59,599 bases of DNA from Bacteroidota bacterium (GCA_023433345.1 JAEZDA010000014.1:1-59599); one strand, 5' to 3'. Positions 33,513-42,388 are shown, numbered from the stretch's first letter. Program-made: numbers and translations. Notes: a model not told the origin generated them from the sequence alone.

Positions 33513-34622
33513 TCAGTTCACATTTTCTCCTGCTTCCAGCTTCTTTATCATAGTTTCCACAGAACTTTTATTTAAGCTGTCGGGAGCCAGAGGTAAAGCT
33601 TTCTCCGCGTAACGCCTGGCTTTTTTATAATCGGCCACTGCTGAATAGCCTCTCGTCATCCCAATTAAGGAAGTAAACTGATCGGGAAACTTTTTATAGT
33701 TGAATTGAAATATTTCCATTGCTTCCTGCGTTCGGCCCTGGGAAACAAGATTGCGCGCATAGTTATGCAGTTCGTTCATTCCACCTAAGGGAAGTGCATC
33801 TCTTATAATTCGGCGGCCTTCATCTTTCCTTCCAAGCTTTTCCAGCAATTGAGCCCTGGTAACTTTCGCGGGAAATTGATTGTTCCCTCCAAATGTAGCG
33901 CTGGTGGCTGAATCAGACCATTGCAATGCCTGCTCGAGGTTTACATTTCTTTGTAAACACCACTGAGCCGCCTGGTTCCATGGCAGCCAATAAAATCCTC
34001 TTTGGGTTCTTAGCTCAGTTCTAAAGGATTCAATTTGGTGTTTGATATAATCAGTTTCAACACGAAAAGGGATTTTCAACTTCTCCCAAAAGAGCGAAAT
34101 AGTTGCAGCGTTTTCTGTTTGATCACTGAATTCATATTTGAGCCATTCAACCTTGTTCGAAATCCTTTCGGGTTTTACATTCACTCTTAATGCATCTTCT
34201 GCCTGATTGTAATAATAGCTTCCCCAATCTGTAGCCACGCTTGAAAAAATGACAGTGGATTCTTCGGGTGAATATGCTATAAAAAAACCGTACTTCCCTT
34301 TCTTTAACGGGCTGCCATTAATTATCACATCATTTGAAAACTCAATAGTGGTAGACTCATTGGCTCCTGCACGCCAGGGAGAAAGCCCGCCTGAACCAAA
34401 ACCCTGATCGATATATCCCACCGGAATGAGATCTCCCCAGATCTTTCCCTCCCGACCCTTAACGGCCGGCCTGCTATAATTGATTAAAATATCTGTGAGA
34501 CCTACCCGCTCCCCTATCACGGCCTTCTTATTTCCACCAGACGGCAGTTGCGTGAGTGTTATTTGTGCCGAGGGCGAGTAAGACCTTATAACCAGAACAG
34601 ACAGAGCAACAAGAAACTTCAT
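33513..34622 (-). CDS. DUF2911 domain protein with tetratricopeptide-like C-terminus
   Basis: 369 aa from the ATG at 34622, with a signal peptide (MKFLVALSVLVIRSYSPSAQ). The N-terminal half is DUF2911: 'DILINYSRPAVKGREGKIWGDLIPVGYIDQGF', 'PWRAGANESTTIEFSNDVIINGSPLKKGKYGFFIAYS'. The C-terminal half has TPR-like helices ('NLVSQGRTQEAMEIFQFNYKKFPDQFTSLIGMTRGYSAVADYKKARRYAEKALPLAPDS'). A periplasmic protein typical of Bacteroidota; role unknown. Confidence 0.85.
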   Translation of the reverse strand: MKFLVALSVLVIRSYSPSAQITLTQLPSGGNKKAVIGERVGLTDILINYSRPAVKGREGKIWGDLIPVGYIDQGFGSGGLSPWRAGANESTTIEFSNDVIINGSPLKKGKYGFFIAYSPEESTVIFSSVATDWGSYYYNQAEDALRVNVKPERISNKVEWLKYEFSDQTENAATISLFWEKLKIPFRVETDYIKHQIESFRTELRTQRGFYWLPWNQAAQWCLQRNVNLEQALQWSDSATSATFGGNNQFPAKVTRAQLLEKLGRKDEGRRIIRDALPLGGMNELHNYARNLVSQGRTQEAMEIFQFNYKKFPDQFTSLIGMTRGYSAVADYKKARRYAEKALPLAPDSLNKSSVETMIKKLEAGENVN

Positions 34623-34763
34623 AAATATTGTTTCTATAAATTTCAAAATTCGTGAAGTGTGCCTCTGAATTTTTATACTGATGTTCAATAACCTGCAACC
34701 GGCGGTTAGTGAGGTGGATGAACGGAGATCATCATGAAAGAATCAATAAAATTTAAACGCTTT

Positions 34764-35213
34764 TTAATCCACAGCTCCTTCGGAAATTTCCTTTACAAGC
34801 TGCAACGCTTTTGGGAAGACTTCAGAAAAGAAAGCTTCATGACTCTCTACTATGTCCACCTCCACATTTAATTTCGTGGATCCTTCCACTTCTTCCAAAA
34901 AATATTTCTCCCGGGCTCCGGACCATTTTTTCGTTTCTTCATCCTGAGGTTGATCAACATTCTCTTTTACAACTCCCAAATGTTGGAACACCATGGTTCT
35001 ATTCGGTTCCATCTTTTCGATCATACTGTACATTCCGCCTCCTCCAGGCCCGAGAAAACGAACCTTTTCACCTTCTTTCAGTGAGCCTGCTTCCATATAA
35101 GATCCTTCGTGGAAAACCGAGGTCCACTTTCTGTAATGCGCATCATTCCAAAGCGAGTTCCAAACTTTATCACGAGGTGCATTGATGTTTACAGTAAAAT
35201 GTTTTGTGATCAT
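34764..35213 (-). CDS. SRPBCC (START/AHSA1-like) ligand-binding protein
   Basis: 149 aa single-domain helix-grip fold: 'VNINAPRDKVWNSLWNDAHYRKWTSVFHEGSYMEAGSLKEGEKVRFLGPGGGGMYSMIEKMEPNRTMVFQHLG'. Small SRPBCC proteins bind hydrophobic ligands or act in stress responses. Stand-alone gene; no specific function can be assigned. Confidence 0.82.
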   Translation of the reverse strand: MITKHFTVNINAPRDKVWNSLWNDAHYRKWTSVFHEGSYMEAGSLKEGEKVRFLGPGGGGMYSMIEKMEPNRTMVFQHLGVVKENVDQPQDEETKKWSGAREKYFLEEVEGSTKLNVEVDIVESHEAFFSEVFPKALQLVKEISEGAVD

Positions 35214-35307
35214 AATAACGAAGATTTGTTTTGCTAAAATACCATGATGCGGTGAAATTTCTTTTCATAAATCTTTCATCTCACACAATCGTTTCCCAGA
35301 TAACAAA

Positions 35308-35724
35308 TCATTCCCAACCGGCAAGTTCATCAGGCGTACAAACTATCTCCATCAACGGGAAAAGCTCGCGTTCTTCAAACCGGATATGTTTTTCAAGCAG
35401 AACGCCCAGTGCATGAAGATCTTCACCCGTAGCCGCTTCTCTGATGTTATCAAACAACCTTTCCAATAGCTGATGGTCATTTAAAACCTGCGTAATGTGC
35501 GTTTGAAGCCTTTCATAATGAAGTAAAGAATGGTACAGCTTTTCCTCTTTTAAGAAATGTGGTTTGATGTGGCTGTCGAAGTGCCGTATTGCATATTCGC
35601 GTTTTTCGTCCTGGGTGGAAGGAAGACCTTTATATGCAGGAGCATCCTTTTGCAGAAGCCTTGAAAGGATCAGGCTTTCATGATGATCTCGGGAGAGCGG
35701 TACAAGGGACGGGTGTCTTTTCAT
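35308..35724 (-). CDS. Hemerythrin-like HHE domain protein at the end of the nos operon
   Basis: 138 aa. Di-iron ligands: 'LSRDHHESLILSRLL', 'HFDSHIKPHFLKEEKLYHSLL', 'VLNDHQLLERLF', 'LEKHIRFEERELFPLME', giving the His and Glu set of hemerythrins. The ATG overlaps the nosY stop (TGATG), so it is cotranslated with the N2O reductase maturation genes. It could sense or bind O2 or NO, or supply iron; the link to Nos is by position only. Confidence 0.85.
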   Translation of the reverse strand: MKRHPSLVPLSRDHHESLILSRLLQKDAPAYKGLPSTQDEKREYAIRHFDSHIKPHFLKEEKLYHSLLHYERLQTHITQVLNDHQLLERLFDNIREAATGEDLHALGVLLEKHIRFEERELFPLMEIVCTPDELAGWE

Positions 35725-36491
35725 CAGAGGTCTTTTCTATTAAATTTTCTCACAGACAATATCAGCGGAATCAAAGCCCAAAGCATCAACACGGCAATTG
35801 CAATGGTAAAACCGGTCACGGTTCCGAAAAAGTCTTTGAATACTGCACCGGTATATCCCATCATTGCAGAAACATCCATCTTTAATAATATAAGTATTCT
35901 GCCGAGGTCTACAGGATTTAAAGCGCTGACACCAACCATAGCTTTCTCCAGGGGATAGTCTGCAAACTGAAACAAAATGAATAATACCAATCCGTCAAAC
36001 ACCAGGGAGAAATATAACCAAAGCAGCATTACCACTCCTATCCCCTTCGCTTTATCGCGGGTAATTACAGCAGCGAGCGTGGCGATTGACACGAATATTA
36101 GTGAAAGTAACAGTCCGACTGCAAGCATTATAAAACCTGTTTCGGTAGCCTCGTAAATGAGTATGGGAATTCCGGCTCCAATAAAAAAAGCAAGGCATAA
36201 TGCAGTTGCAAGGCCGGCAAACATGCTTATCCAGATCGTTCTCCGTTTTAAGGGCTGGCTTACAAGCAATTCAAGAAATTCGGCGCTATTGTAAACGTAG
36301 ATAGCAGAAAATAAAACGGAAACCAATGGCACTATTATAAGAATAATGTTCAGCAGGCTGAGCAATCCCTTCGTTGTATTGTCTTCAAGGTTAAATATAC
36401 TCAGGGAGAGAAGCAACAGGAATGCCGTATACGCCATTACTATTTTGTTCCTGAGAATATCGATTATCACATATTTAATTATCTTCTTCAT
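35724..36491 (-). CDS. nosY: NosY, ABC transporter permease for N2O reductase maturation
   Basis: 255 aa with six hydrophobic helices; the first ('YVIIDILRNKIVMAYTAFLLLLSLSIFNLED') and 'SAIYVYNSAEFLELLVSQPLKRRTIWISMFAGL' are typical for NosY-type ABC-2 permeases. With NosF and NosD it forms the complex that supplies sulfur and assembles the CuZ site of NosZ. Placed directly after nosF with no gap. Confidence 0.9.
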   Translation of the reverse strand: MKKIIKYVIIDILRNKIVMAYTAFLLLLSLSIFNLEDNTTKGLLSLLNIILIIVPLVSVLFSAIYVYNSAEFLELLVSQPLKRRTIWISMFAGLATALCLAFFIGAGIPILIYEATETGFIMLAVGLLLSLIFVSIATLAAVITRDKAKGIGVVMLLWLYFSLVFDGLVLFILFQFADYPLEKAMVGVSALNPVDLGRILILLKMDVSAMMGYTGAVFKDFFGTVTGFTIAIAVLMLWALIPLILSVRKFNRKDL

Positions 36492-37202
36492 CTACTTATA
36501 ATTGATCATTACGCTTGCAATAGCCTTGGCAAGTTTCTCCTGGCCCGTGTCTTCACGCAGGGCTTCAATGGATTTATGAAAAATAAGTTTTCCTTCCTGC
36601 ATGTAAATAACCTGCGTAACGAGATCATCCAGATCGCTTAAAATATGCGAAGTGATCAGTACAAGTTTGTTCTTTGATTTCTCGCGGATTATTTTTTCTT
36701 TTAAGATCTCAGTTGAAACAGGATCCAGCCCGGCAGTTGGCTCATCCAATATCAGCACTGGCGGATCAAACAGGAAAGCAAGTGAAGCGCTAACTTTCTG
36801 CCTTGTACCGCCGGAAAGTGTGCGCATTCTTTTGTTTCGCAAAGCGTCGAGGTTAAAGGCCTTTATGAGTTCTTCATCAAGAGATTGCTTCTGCTGCCCG
36901 CGAATATCCTTCATCATATCAAGCACCTGGCCTATTGTCATGTTCTCCGGGTAGCGTCCGATTTGTGGCATGTAGCCGATCTGGCTTCTGTACTTCCAAT
37001 CGTGGGAGATATTTTTATCGTTGAAGGTGATGAAGCCACTGTCGCTCACCACCATACCCAGCAGACATTTGATAAAGGTCGTTTTACCGCTACCGTTAGG
37101 GCCTATCAGCGCAATACATTCTCCGCGGTTACATTTAACCGAAACGTTGTCCAGCGCGGTCAGCCTCCCAAATTTCTTTGTCACATTACTTGCAATAATC
37201 AT
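36492..37202 (-). CDS. nosF: NosF, ABC transporter ATP-binding protein
   Basis: 236 aa from the ATG at 37202, which overlaps the nosD stop (TGATG). Walker A 'GPNGSGKTTFIKCLLG', Q-loop 'IGYMPQIGRYPENMT', signature 'LSGGTRQKVSASLAFLF' (LSGGT), Walker B 'VLILDEPTAGLDP' and the H-loop 'LVLITSHIL'. Energises the NosDFY maturation complex. Confidence 0.93.
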   Translation of the reverse strand: MIIASNVTKKFGRLTALDNVSVKCNRGECIALIGPNGSGKTTFIKCLLGMVVSDSGFITFNDKNISHDWKYRSQIGYMPQIGRYPENMTIGQVLDMMKDIRGQQKQSLDEELIKAFNLDALRNKRMRTLSGGTRQKVSASLAFLFDPPVLILDEPTAGLDPVSTEILKEKIIREKSKNKLVLITSHILSDLDDLVTQVIYMQEGKLIFHKSIEALREDTGQEKLAKAIASVMINYK

Positions 37203-38434
37203 CACAACACGGGTTTCATAAGTGGAAAATCATCTTTCAGGTTCTCAGGTGTAATAGAGGGCAATACTTTTTCAGTTTTATCAAGCAGCGAGGCCATAAA
37301 ACTCCTGAAGAGTATCATGGCAGGTGGATTCTGTTCTATTATCATTGCATATAAGCTGACAGGCCTGTAAGGAATATCGCCAACCTTATCACGGTTGATA
37401 TCATAGCCTTCATATTTATCCCAGTAATTATTTTTAAAATGATTAAGAACAAGGCTACCATTGGTGCCCACATCAAAGGTGTTTCCGATGAAATCGTTAT
37501 TCACCACATTCATATCCATACAGTTCGCCTGCATCTTCATCGCCCAGCCGTTTTTACTGAAAAGGTTTTTAGATATGTTGATCCTGCTCGCTCCCTCCAT
37601 ATAAATTCCCACAGTATTTTTTTCGAAGGTATTTCCTTCCACATGGCTGTCTGTGATCTCTTTAAGTAACAATCCGTATGCTGCATCGCCCCAGTTTTCA
37701 TCAAAATGATTATTATACATTTTAACTTCCCGGGAATACATTACAGCAACGCCGGCACCATTACCGGTAAAGCTATTACTGATGTAAAAGTTTCGGTGAC
37801 TGAACATGAAGTGAAGCCCGTAACGAATATTATGCGTCAGGGTATTATTTACAATCGTTGAATTGGTAACAAATTCGAAGTACATCCCATCCCGGTGGCC
37901 ATTCACCTTATTACCAACTATTACCAGGCTGTCGCTTTTCCATGCATGAATTCCGTTGCCACTCTGCTGTTCGATCTTGTTTGATGACATCATCCTGTTC
38001 CCTATCACTGAGCAGTTCTTCCCATACTGGATATAAATTCCAAAGAAGGTTTCTTCAATGATGTTGTTTTTGATAACAACATTTTCCGCATCGTAAACTT
38101 TTATCCCGCCCATATCTACAATGCTTGAAACTCCGGATCTTACAATTTTAAATCCTTCAACAAGTACATGATCTGCTTTCACGGAAACGACTTCATATTT
38201 TTTTTCGCCATCCAGTAAGGGATAGCCGATTCCCTTTAGCACGATTTGTTTATCGATCACGAGGTTTTGCTCTTTGTAATTTCCTGCTTCCACCAACACG
38301 GTATCACCATCCTTTGCAGATGCAAGCGCAGCCTTTATCGTTTTGAAAGGTTGTAGCTTTCCCACGCGAAGTACCTGGGAAATGGCGGGTTGAGCTAAAC
38401 AAAACAGAACCGTTATCAACCAAATTTTAATCAT
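37202..38434 (-). CDS. nosD: NosD, periplasmic copper-chaperone beta-helix protein
   Basis: 410 aa. Signal peptide (MIKIWLITVLFCLAQPAISQ) then a right-handed parallel beta-helix with many 'N.I..N' PbH1/CASH repeats ('VIKNNIIEETFFGIYIQYGKNCSVIGNRM', 'IVGNKVNGHRDGMYFEFVTNSTIVNNTL'). The C-terminal 'NYWDKYEGYDINRDKVGDIPYRPVSLYAMIIEQNPPAMILFRSF' is diagnostic of NosD. It hands copper and sulfide to NosZ. Confidence 0.95.
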   Translation of the reverse strand: MIKIWLITVLFCLAQPAISQVLRVGKLQPFKTIKAALASAKDGDTVLVEAGNYKEQNLVIDKQIVLKGIGYPLLDGEKKYEVVSVKADHVLVEGFKIVRSGVSSIVDMGGIKVYDAENVVIKNNIIEETFFGIYIQYGKNCSVIGNRMMSSNKIEQQSGNGIHAWKSDSLVIVGNKVNGHRDGMYFEFVTNSTIVNNTLTHNIRYGLHFMFSHRNFYISNSFTGNGAGVAVMYSREVKMYNNHFDENWGDAAYGLLLKEITDSHVEGNTFEKNTVGIYMEGASRINISKNLFSKNGWAMKMQANCMDMNVVNNDFIGNTFDVGTNGSLVLNHFKNNYWDKYEGYDINRDKVGDIPYRPVSLYAMIIEQNPPAMILFRSFMASLLDKTEKVLPSITPENLKDDFPLMKPVL

Positions 38435-39459
38435 GGCTTGAGATCATTCCAGGTTATAATTTCACCCTGGTTTTGTGATTGAACTTTCTTCAACGCATCT
38501 TTATTTCCAAATGCTGCCACATTTCCGTTCATCGGGCTTTTAAGTTTTTCACTTCGCAAAAACGAAGCAGTGGAAACATCCAGCAATTCATGCGGTTCAT
38601 CAAAATCGGTGACGAAGATACCCTGCACCTGTCCTTCCGGAACGGTGCCTTCTTTAATGAACCCGATAAGGCAATGAGTATCGTCAAATTTATACACCTT
38701 CATTTTCTTTGTCAACACTTCCGCACCGTATCGGTTATCGGAGATGGTCATCTTGCAGAAATGGCAGGCGTCTTTACCAAAGCGAATTGGTTCAGGCCCC
38801 GAACTGCATCCCGAAAAACCCATTCCTGCAAAAGCAAGCAATAACACCACAGGCATCACAGGACCCGCAGCAACACGGTTCTTTTTCGCCCTGCGCGCTT
38901 CGTAGATAACAAATATCATCAGAATCACGCCGGCGCTTATGAAAATCCAACCACCAATATCAGGAAAGGACCATGCACCGAAGTTGAGGAGTTGTTTAAA
39001 CCCGATCAATGGCGGCTGATAAGCCATCCCCGGAACTTGTATGGCTGCATTTGGGTCGAGATTGTGGCCGTAGTCATATTCCCATCGCCAAAAGTCTACC
39101 ATGGAAACTATTCCGAATAAAATAAAAAGTACCAGTAACCAATTCATCCATTTCCTTCTGCCAATTAACCCTACGCCAATAAACAAAACTCCGAAACAGG
39201 CGATGATGGCAGGAAGTATTTTAAATTCTATAAAATCATCAGTATGCAAGGTGGCCATACCGATGTAATGATTCAAACCATTTATGATATCAACATTCCC
39301 GGCAAGTCTGTCCGGGTATATCAGCAACATCAAACCCTCTGGGTATTGTGGCGCTACAAGGTCTATCCTCCACAGAGGCACAAATAACACAATAAATAAA
39401 GCCAACCCGGCAATAACGATAAGTGTTCGGCTTATCGGTTTCATCCTTAAATCTTTCAT
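38431..39459 (-). CDS. nosL: NosL with an N-terminal multi-helix membrane domain
   Basis: 342 aa. Residues 1-190 form four or five membrane helices with long loops ('HNLDPNAAIQVPGMAYQPPLIGFKQLL ...'). From about 200 there is a NosL lipoprotein in the same frame: helix plus lipobox-like 'LLAFAGMGFSGC' (C218), then the Cu(I) motif 'DACHFCKMTISDNRYGAEV' (C232, C235, M237) and 'FDDTHCLIGF'. NosL delivers Cu(I) to NosD. The membrane domain recurs in Bacteroidota clusters; here both parts share one reading frame. It overlaps nosD by 4 nt. Confidence 0.9.
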   Translation of the reverse strand: MKDLRMKPISRTLIVIAGLALFIVLFVPLWRIDLVAPQYPEGLMLLIYPDRLAGNVDIINGLNHYIGMATLHTDDFIEFKILPAIIACFGVLFIGVGLIGRRKWMNWLLVLFILFGIVSMVDFWRWEYDYGHNLDPNAAIQVPGMAYQPPLIGFKQLLNFGAWSFPDIGGWIFISAGVILMIFVIYEARRAKKNRVAAGPVMPVVLLLAFAGMGFSGCSSGPEPIRFGKDACHFCKMTISDNRYGAEVLTKKMKVYKFDDTHCLIGFIKEGTVPEGQVQGIFVTDFDEPHELLDVSTASFLRSEKLKSPMNGNVAAFGNKDALKKVQSQNQGEIITWNDLKP

Positions 39460-39475
39460 TTCCTGTCGTTTTAGT

Positions 39476-39549
39476 TAAAAAAGAAGAGACCATAGTGCCC
39501 AACTCTGCAACCGGGAAAAATGGTTGCATCATCAGAATCTATGGTCTCC
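39476..39549 (-). terminator. Large stem-loop with U-tract between nosZ and nosL (attenuator candidate)
   Basis: Outer arms GAGACCATAG (39486-39495) and CTATGGTCTC (39539-39548) pair perfectly (10 bp). Inside, TGCAACC and GGTTGCA (39506-39512, 39522-39528) form a second perfect 7-bp stem with a 9-nt loop, joined to the outer stem by about 10-nt internal-loop strands. On the minus (transcribed) strand TTCTTTTTT follows the structure. It begins about 64 nt after the nosZ stop, so it could end part of the transcription and protect the 3' end of an abundant nosZ mRNA. Confidence 0.65.
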
Positions 39550-39612
39550 ACTAAAATTATCCAAACGCAATCATTGCTCTCCCCACTTAAGCAAATTACT
39601 TTGCTTTCAAAA

Positions 39613-41631
39613 TCATTTCTTAACAGAGTCAGCTGTTGCTGCAGGCTTCACGGTTCCATTCTGCGGACCGGTTTTACCTGTATGGAATGACAATGGCACA
39701 TTGCTTCCCGCAGGAGAAACGCGCACATAGCCAGACATTTCCTGGTGCAATGCAGAGCAGAAATCTGTGCAATACATTGGGAACATGCCAACCCTGTCTG
39801 GCACCCATTTCAAAGTAGTTGTTTCGCCAGGCATGATCAACAACTCGGCATTAAGCGCGCCCTTAATTGCAAAGCCATGCGGCACATCCCAATCCTGCTC
39901 AAGGTTGGTAACATGGAAATATACCTCATCTCCCATTCTTATTCCTTCAATGTTATCAGGAGTGAGATGCGAGCGGATCGCGGTCATATACACATGCACT
40001 TTGTTTCCCTCACGAACAACCTTTGCTTCGGCCTCACCTTTTGCTACACGCGGATGATGATTTTCGTTGATGTTAAAGAATTTCAGTGAACGGCCTTTCA
40101 CCACATCAGCAGGTGCAGCCTGTGCATAGTGCGGCTCCCCGATGGTAGGATAGTCCAGTATCATTTGCATCTTATCTCCACTGATATCGTATAACTGGGC
40201 ACTTTGGCTCAATTCAGGACCTGTTGGCAGGTAACGGTCTTTCGTGATCTTGTTATAAGCCACAAGATATTTTCCGTTCGGCTTTTTGGAATCACCACCA
40301 GGTATCATAAGGTGGCCAACTGAATAATATGTTGGTGCGCGATCAAGAACTTTAAGATCTTTAATGCTCCACTTTACAATTTCACTTGATACGAACATAG
40401 AAGTGTAGGCATTTCCTCTTCCGTCGAATTCTGTGTGCAGCGGACCAAGCCCTGGCTTTTGAACTTCTCCGTGCAAAGCAGATTCATATTTAATTACGGG
40501 AATGCCTTCATAGTTGCCTTCAAAATCTTTTGCCGCAATGGCTTTTTGAATTTTGTCGAAACTGAATACCGGAATTAATGCAGCAAGTTTACCGCTTCCC
40601 ACAATGTATTCGCCTGATGGATCAACGTCGCAACCGTGCGGTGATTTCGGGCACGGTATCAGGTATACCAGCTCAGGAAAATTCTTCACATCAAGTACGG
40701 TCACCTCTGTTTTTATTGTAGAAGTAGCGGTGTGGGTCTTTTCATCAAACCTGTTGCTCGCGTAACGTACAGCCTGTTTTGTTCCTTTGCCAGCCTTGAT
40801 AAGTTCTTCCGCTTTCTTCCAGTTAACGGCCATGATAAAATCTTTATCATTCTTTGAAGCGTTCACTTCGAGAAGAGTGTTAGCCTGCTCTGTGTTATAG
40901 CAGCTGAAGAAAAACCATCCGTGGCTTTTTCCTTTACCGGCATGGCTAAGGTCGAAATTCACACCGGGGCAATGTAGCTGGAATGCAATGTCCATATTTC
41001 CCGATTCTTTATCAACACTAATAAAGCTGATACTTCCTTTAAAATTCTCTTTATAAGAATCAATGGGCACATCTCCGTTAGTGTTGTCGAACGGAACGCT
41101 GAAACGTGTCCCGGCAATAACGTACTCTGTATTTTCTGTAATGAATGGAGAGGAGTGGTTACCACCGGAGTTTGGAATTTCCAAAATTTCGGCAGTGCGG
41201 AATGTGGCCAGGTCTATGCGTGCAACCCTGGGCGTATTGTTGCCATTACCGAACACCCAACGACCATCGATCTCGCCATTCGTCTGCGACATTTGCACGT
41301 GGTGCAGATCATCCCATGGCACTTCGCCATGAGATGTATTTAACATTGGCTTGGTCTCTTCACTGTATCCCCAGCCTTTCTCGGGGTCAACCGAGAAAAC
41401 CGGAATCACTCTCAGAAGCCGGCCGCTTGGCAAACCGTACACGGACAACTGTCCGCTAAAGCCACCCGACACAAAATTGTAGAATTCATCGTATTTACCG
41501 GGTGCAACATAGGTTTTAGACGCAGCATCTGAGCTTACGGCAGTTCCGGCATTTTTGGGTTTGCAAGCATTCGTTCCTACGATAAGCGCCAGTGCGCCAA
41601 GAACGACCGCTTTTAATTTTGTTGGTATCAT
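39613..41631 (-). CDS. nosZ: NosZ, nitrous-oxide reductase, clade II (Sec/lipoprotein type)
   Basis: 672 aa from the ATG at 41631. The signal ends 'LALIVGTNACKPK', a Sec lipobox, not a twin-arginine signal, as in clade II enzymes. The beta-propeller carries CuZ ligands such as 'DDLHHVQMSQTNG', 'GGNHSSPF' and 'CPKSPHGCDVDPSGEYIVGSGKLA'; the C-terminal cupredoxin has CuA 'MYCTDFCSALHQEM' (C621, C625, H629, M632). It reduces N2O to N2 in the periplasm. The upstream frame to 41697 is open but has no better start. Confidence 0.95.
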   Translation of the reverse strand: MIPTKLKAVVLGALALIVGTNACKPKNAGTAVSSDAASKTYVAPGKYDEFYNFVSGGFSGQLSVYGLPSGRLLRVIPVFSVDPEKGWGYSEETKPMLNTSHGEVPWDDLHHVQMSQTNGEIDGRWVFGNGNNTPRVARIDLATFRTAEILEIPNSGGNHSSPFITENTEYVIAGTRFSVPFDNTNGDVPIDSYKENFKGSISFISVDKESGNMDIAFQLHCPGVNFDLSHAGKGKSHGWFFFSCYNTEQANTLLEVNASKNDKDFIMAVNWKKAEELIKAGKGTKQAVRYASNRFDEKTHTATSTIKTEVTVLDVKNFPELVYLIPCPKSPHGCDVDPSGEYIVGSGKLAALIPVFSFDKIQKAIAAKDFEGNYEGIPVIKYESALHGEVQKPGLGPLHTEFDGRGNAYTSMFVSSEIVKWSIKDLKVLDRAPTYYSVGHLMIPGGDSKKPNGKYLVAYNKITKDRYLPTGPELSQSAQLYDISGDKMQMILDYPTIGEPHYAQAAPADVVKGRSLKFFNINENHHPRVAKGEAEAKVVREGNKVHVYMTAIRSHLTPDNIEGIRMGDEVYFHVTNLEQDWDVPHGFAIKGALNAELLIMPGETTTLKWVPDRVGMFPMYCTDFCSALHQEMSGYVRVSPAGSNVPLSFHTGKTGPQNGTVKPAATADSVKK

Positions 41632-41705
41632 ATTTTTAAAGGGATTATTTACGATTTTTCTAACCGGGCTACTCATAAACCCGGCAATTAAGTACAATGG
41701 AATTT

Positions 41706-42194
41706 TTATTTCACACCATCATTCTGCCTCATGAATTCATATACCGAACGGGCGTCATCGTCCGTAAGGTTTTGATTCGGCATACGAACAAGACATATCT
41801 CCAATTGCGCCTGGGCTTTCGGATCCTTATCCAGCATTTCATCTGTATTAGTGGAGAAATTCATGATCCATTCAGGAGTGTGCCTCATCGTAACGCCCTT
41901 CCAACCCGGACCAACCAATCTCTCATCCGTTAGTTTATGGCAACCCGCGCATTTTACACTGTACACCTTTTCACCGGCAGAGGCCATTGGAGCATCCAGG
42001 GTTGCTGGAATTTCTACATCTTTAAATTTACCTTCTCCTCTTTCAGGATCGTAAGATGGATTGCCTGATGAAGATGTTGATTCGTCTGTTGCTGCATTTG
42101 TTGTTTCATTCGATGAAGATTTTTCCGAATCGTTCCCGCCTCCGCATGCTGCGAAGAAAAAACCCAGAACAAGGATTGCTACCAACTTTTTCAT
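41706..42194 (-). CDS. c-type cytochrome lipoprotein, first gene of the nos operon
   Basis: 162 aa. Lipobox 'LGFFFAACGGG', a Ser/Thr/Asn-rich linker, then one haem c: 'GEKVYSVKCAGCHKLTDERLVGPGWKGV', axial Met in 'CLVRMPNQNLTDDDARSVYEFMR'. It lies about 75 nt ahead of nosZ and is a likely electron donor to NosZ. Small cytochromes in this position are typical of clade II nos clusters. Confidence 0.92.
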   Translation of the reverse strand: MKKLVAILVLGFFFAACGGGNDSEKSSSNETTNAATDESTSSSGNPSYDPERGEGKFKDVEIPATLDAPMASAGEKVYSVKCAGCHKLTDERLVGPGWKGVTMRHTPEWIMNFSTNTDEMLDKDPKAQAQLEICLVRMPNQNLTDDDARSVYEFMRQNDGVK

Positions 42195-42226
42195 GATTAA
42201 AAGGTTTTGAGTTTGAAATTGCTGTA

Positions 42227-42234
42227 CAAGATTA
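42227..42234 (-). promoter_or_regulatory. Probable -7 box of the nos operon
   Basis: TAATCTTG on the minus strand (one mismatch to TAnnTTTG) puts the start of transcription near 42223. The palindrome at 42256-42271 is then centred about 40-41 nt upstream, the classic class II activator position for Crp/Fnr proteins. Confidence 0.4.
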
Positions 42235-42255
42235 CAACCGTAAATAAAAGAAAAA

Positions 42256-42271
42256 TATGAGTAAAGTCATA
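42256..42271. promoter_or_regulatory. Crp/Fnr-type operator of the nos operon
   Basis: TATGA-GTAAAG-TCATA, a perfect 5+5 inverted repeat with TGA-N6-TCA spacing. It sits 62 nt upstream of the cytochrome c/nosZ operon and between it and the divergent Crp gene, which is the obvious candidate regulator. Confidence 0.5.
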
Positions 42272-42374
42272 ATCCTCAAAATACATACCATGAAATGAAT
42301 TTTTTCGCCGATTATTCTCTGTAATGCAGTACTGTAGCAGGTTATAACAGATATATTCTTCATCATTAACACCG

Positions 42375-42388
42375 GTGACTGTGGTCAC
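42375..42388. promoter_or_regulatory. Second Crp/Fnr-type palindrome upstream of the Crp gene
   Basis: GTGAC-TGTG-GTCAC, a perfect 5+5 repeat, also TGA-N6-TCA. It lies 72 nt ahead of the Crp start codon, so autoregulation is possible. Confidence 0.4.

Noticed and set aside
39613..41697. Long upstream extension of nosZ to 41697
   Set aside because: The extra 22 residues precede the signal peptide and would start at a weaker codon; the ATG at 41631 gives a proper lipoprotein signal.
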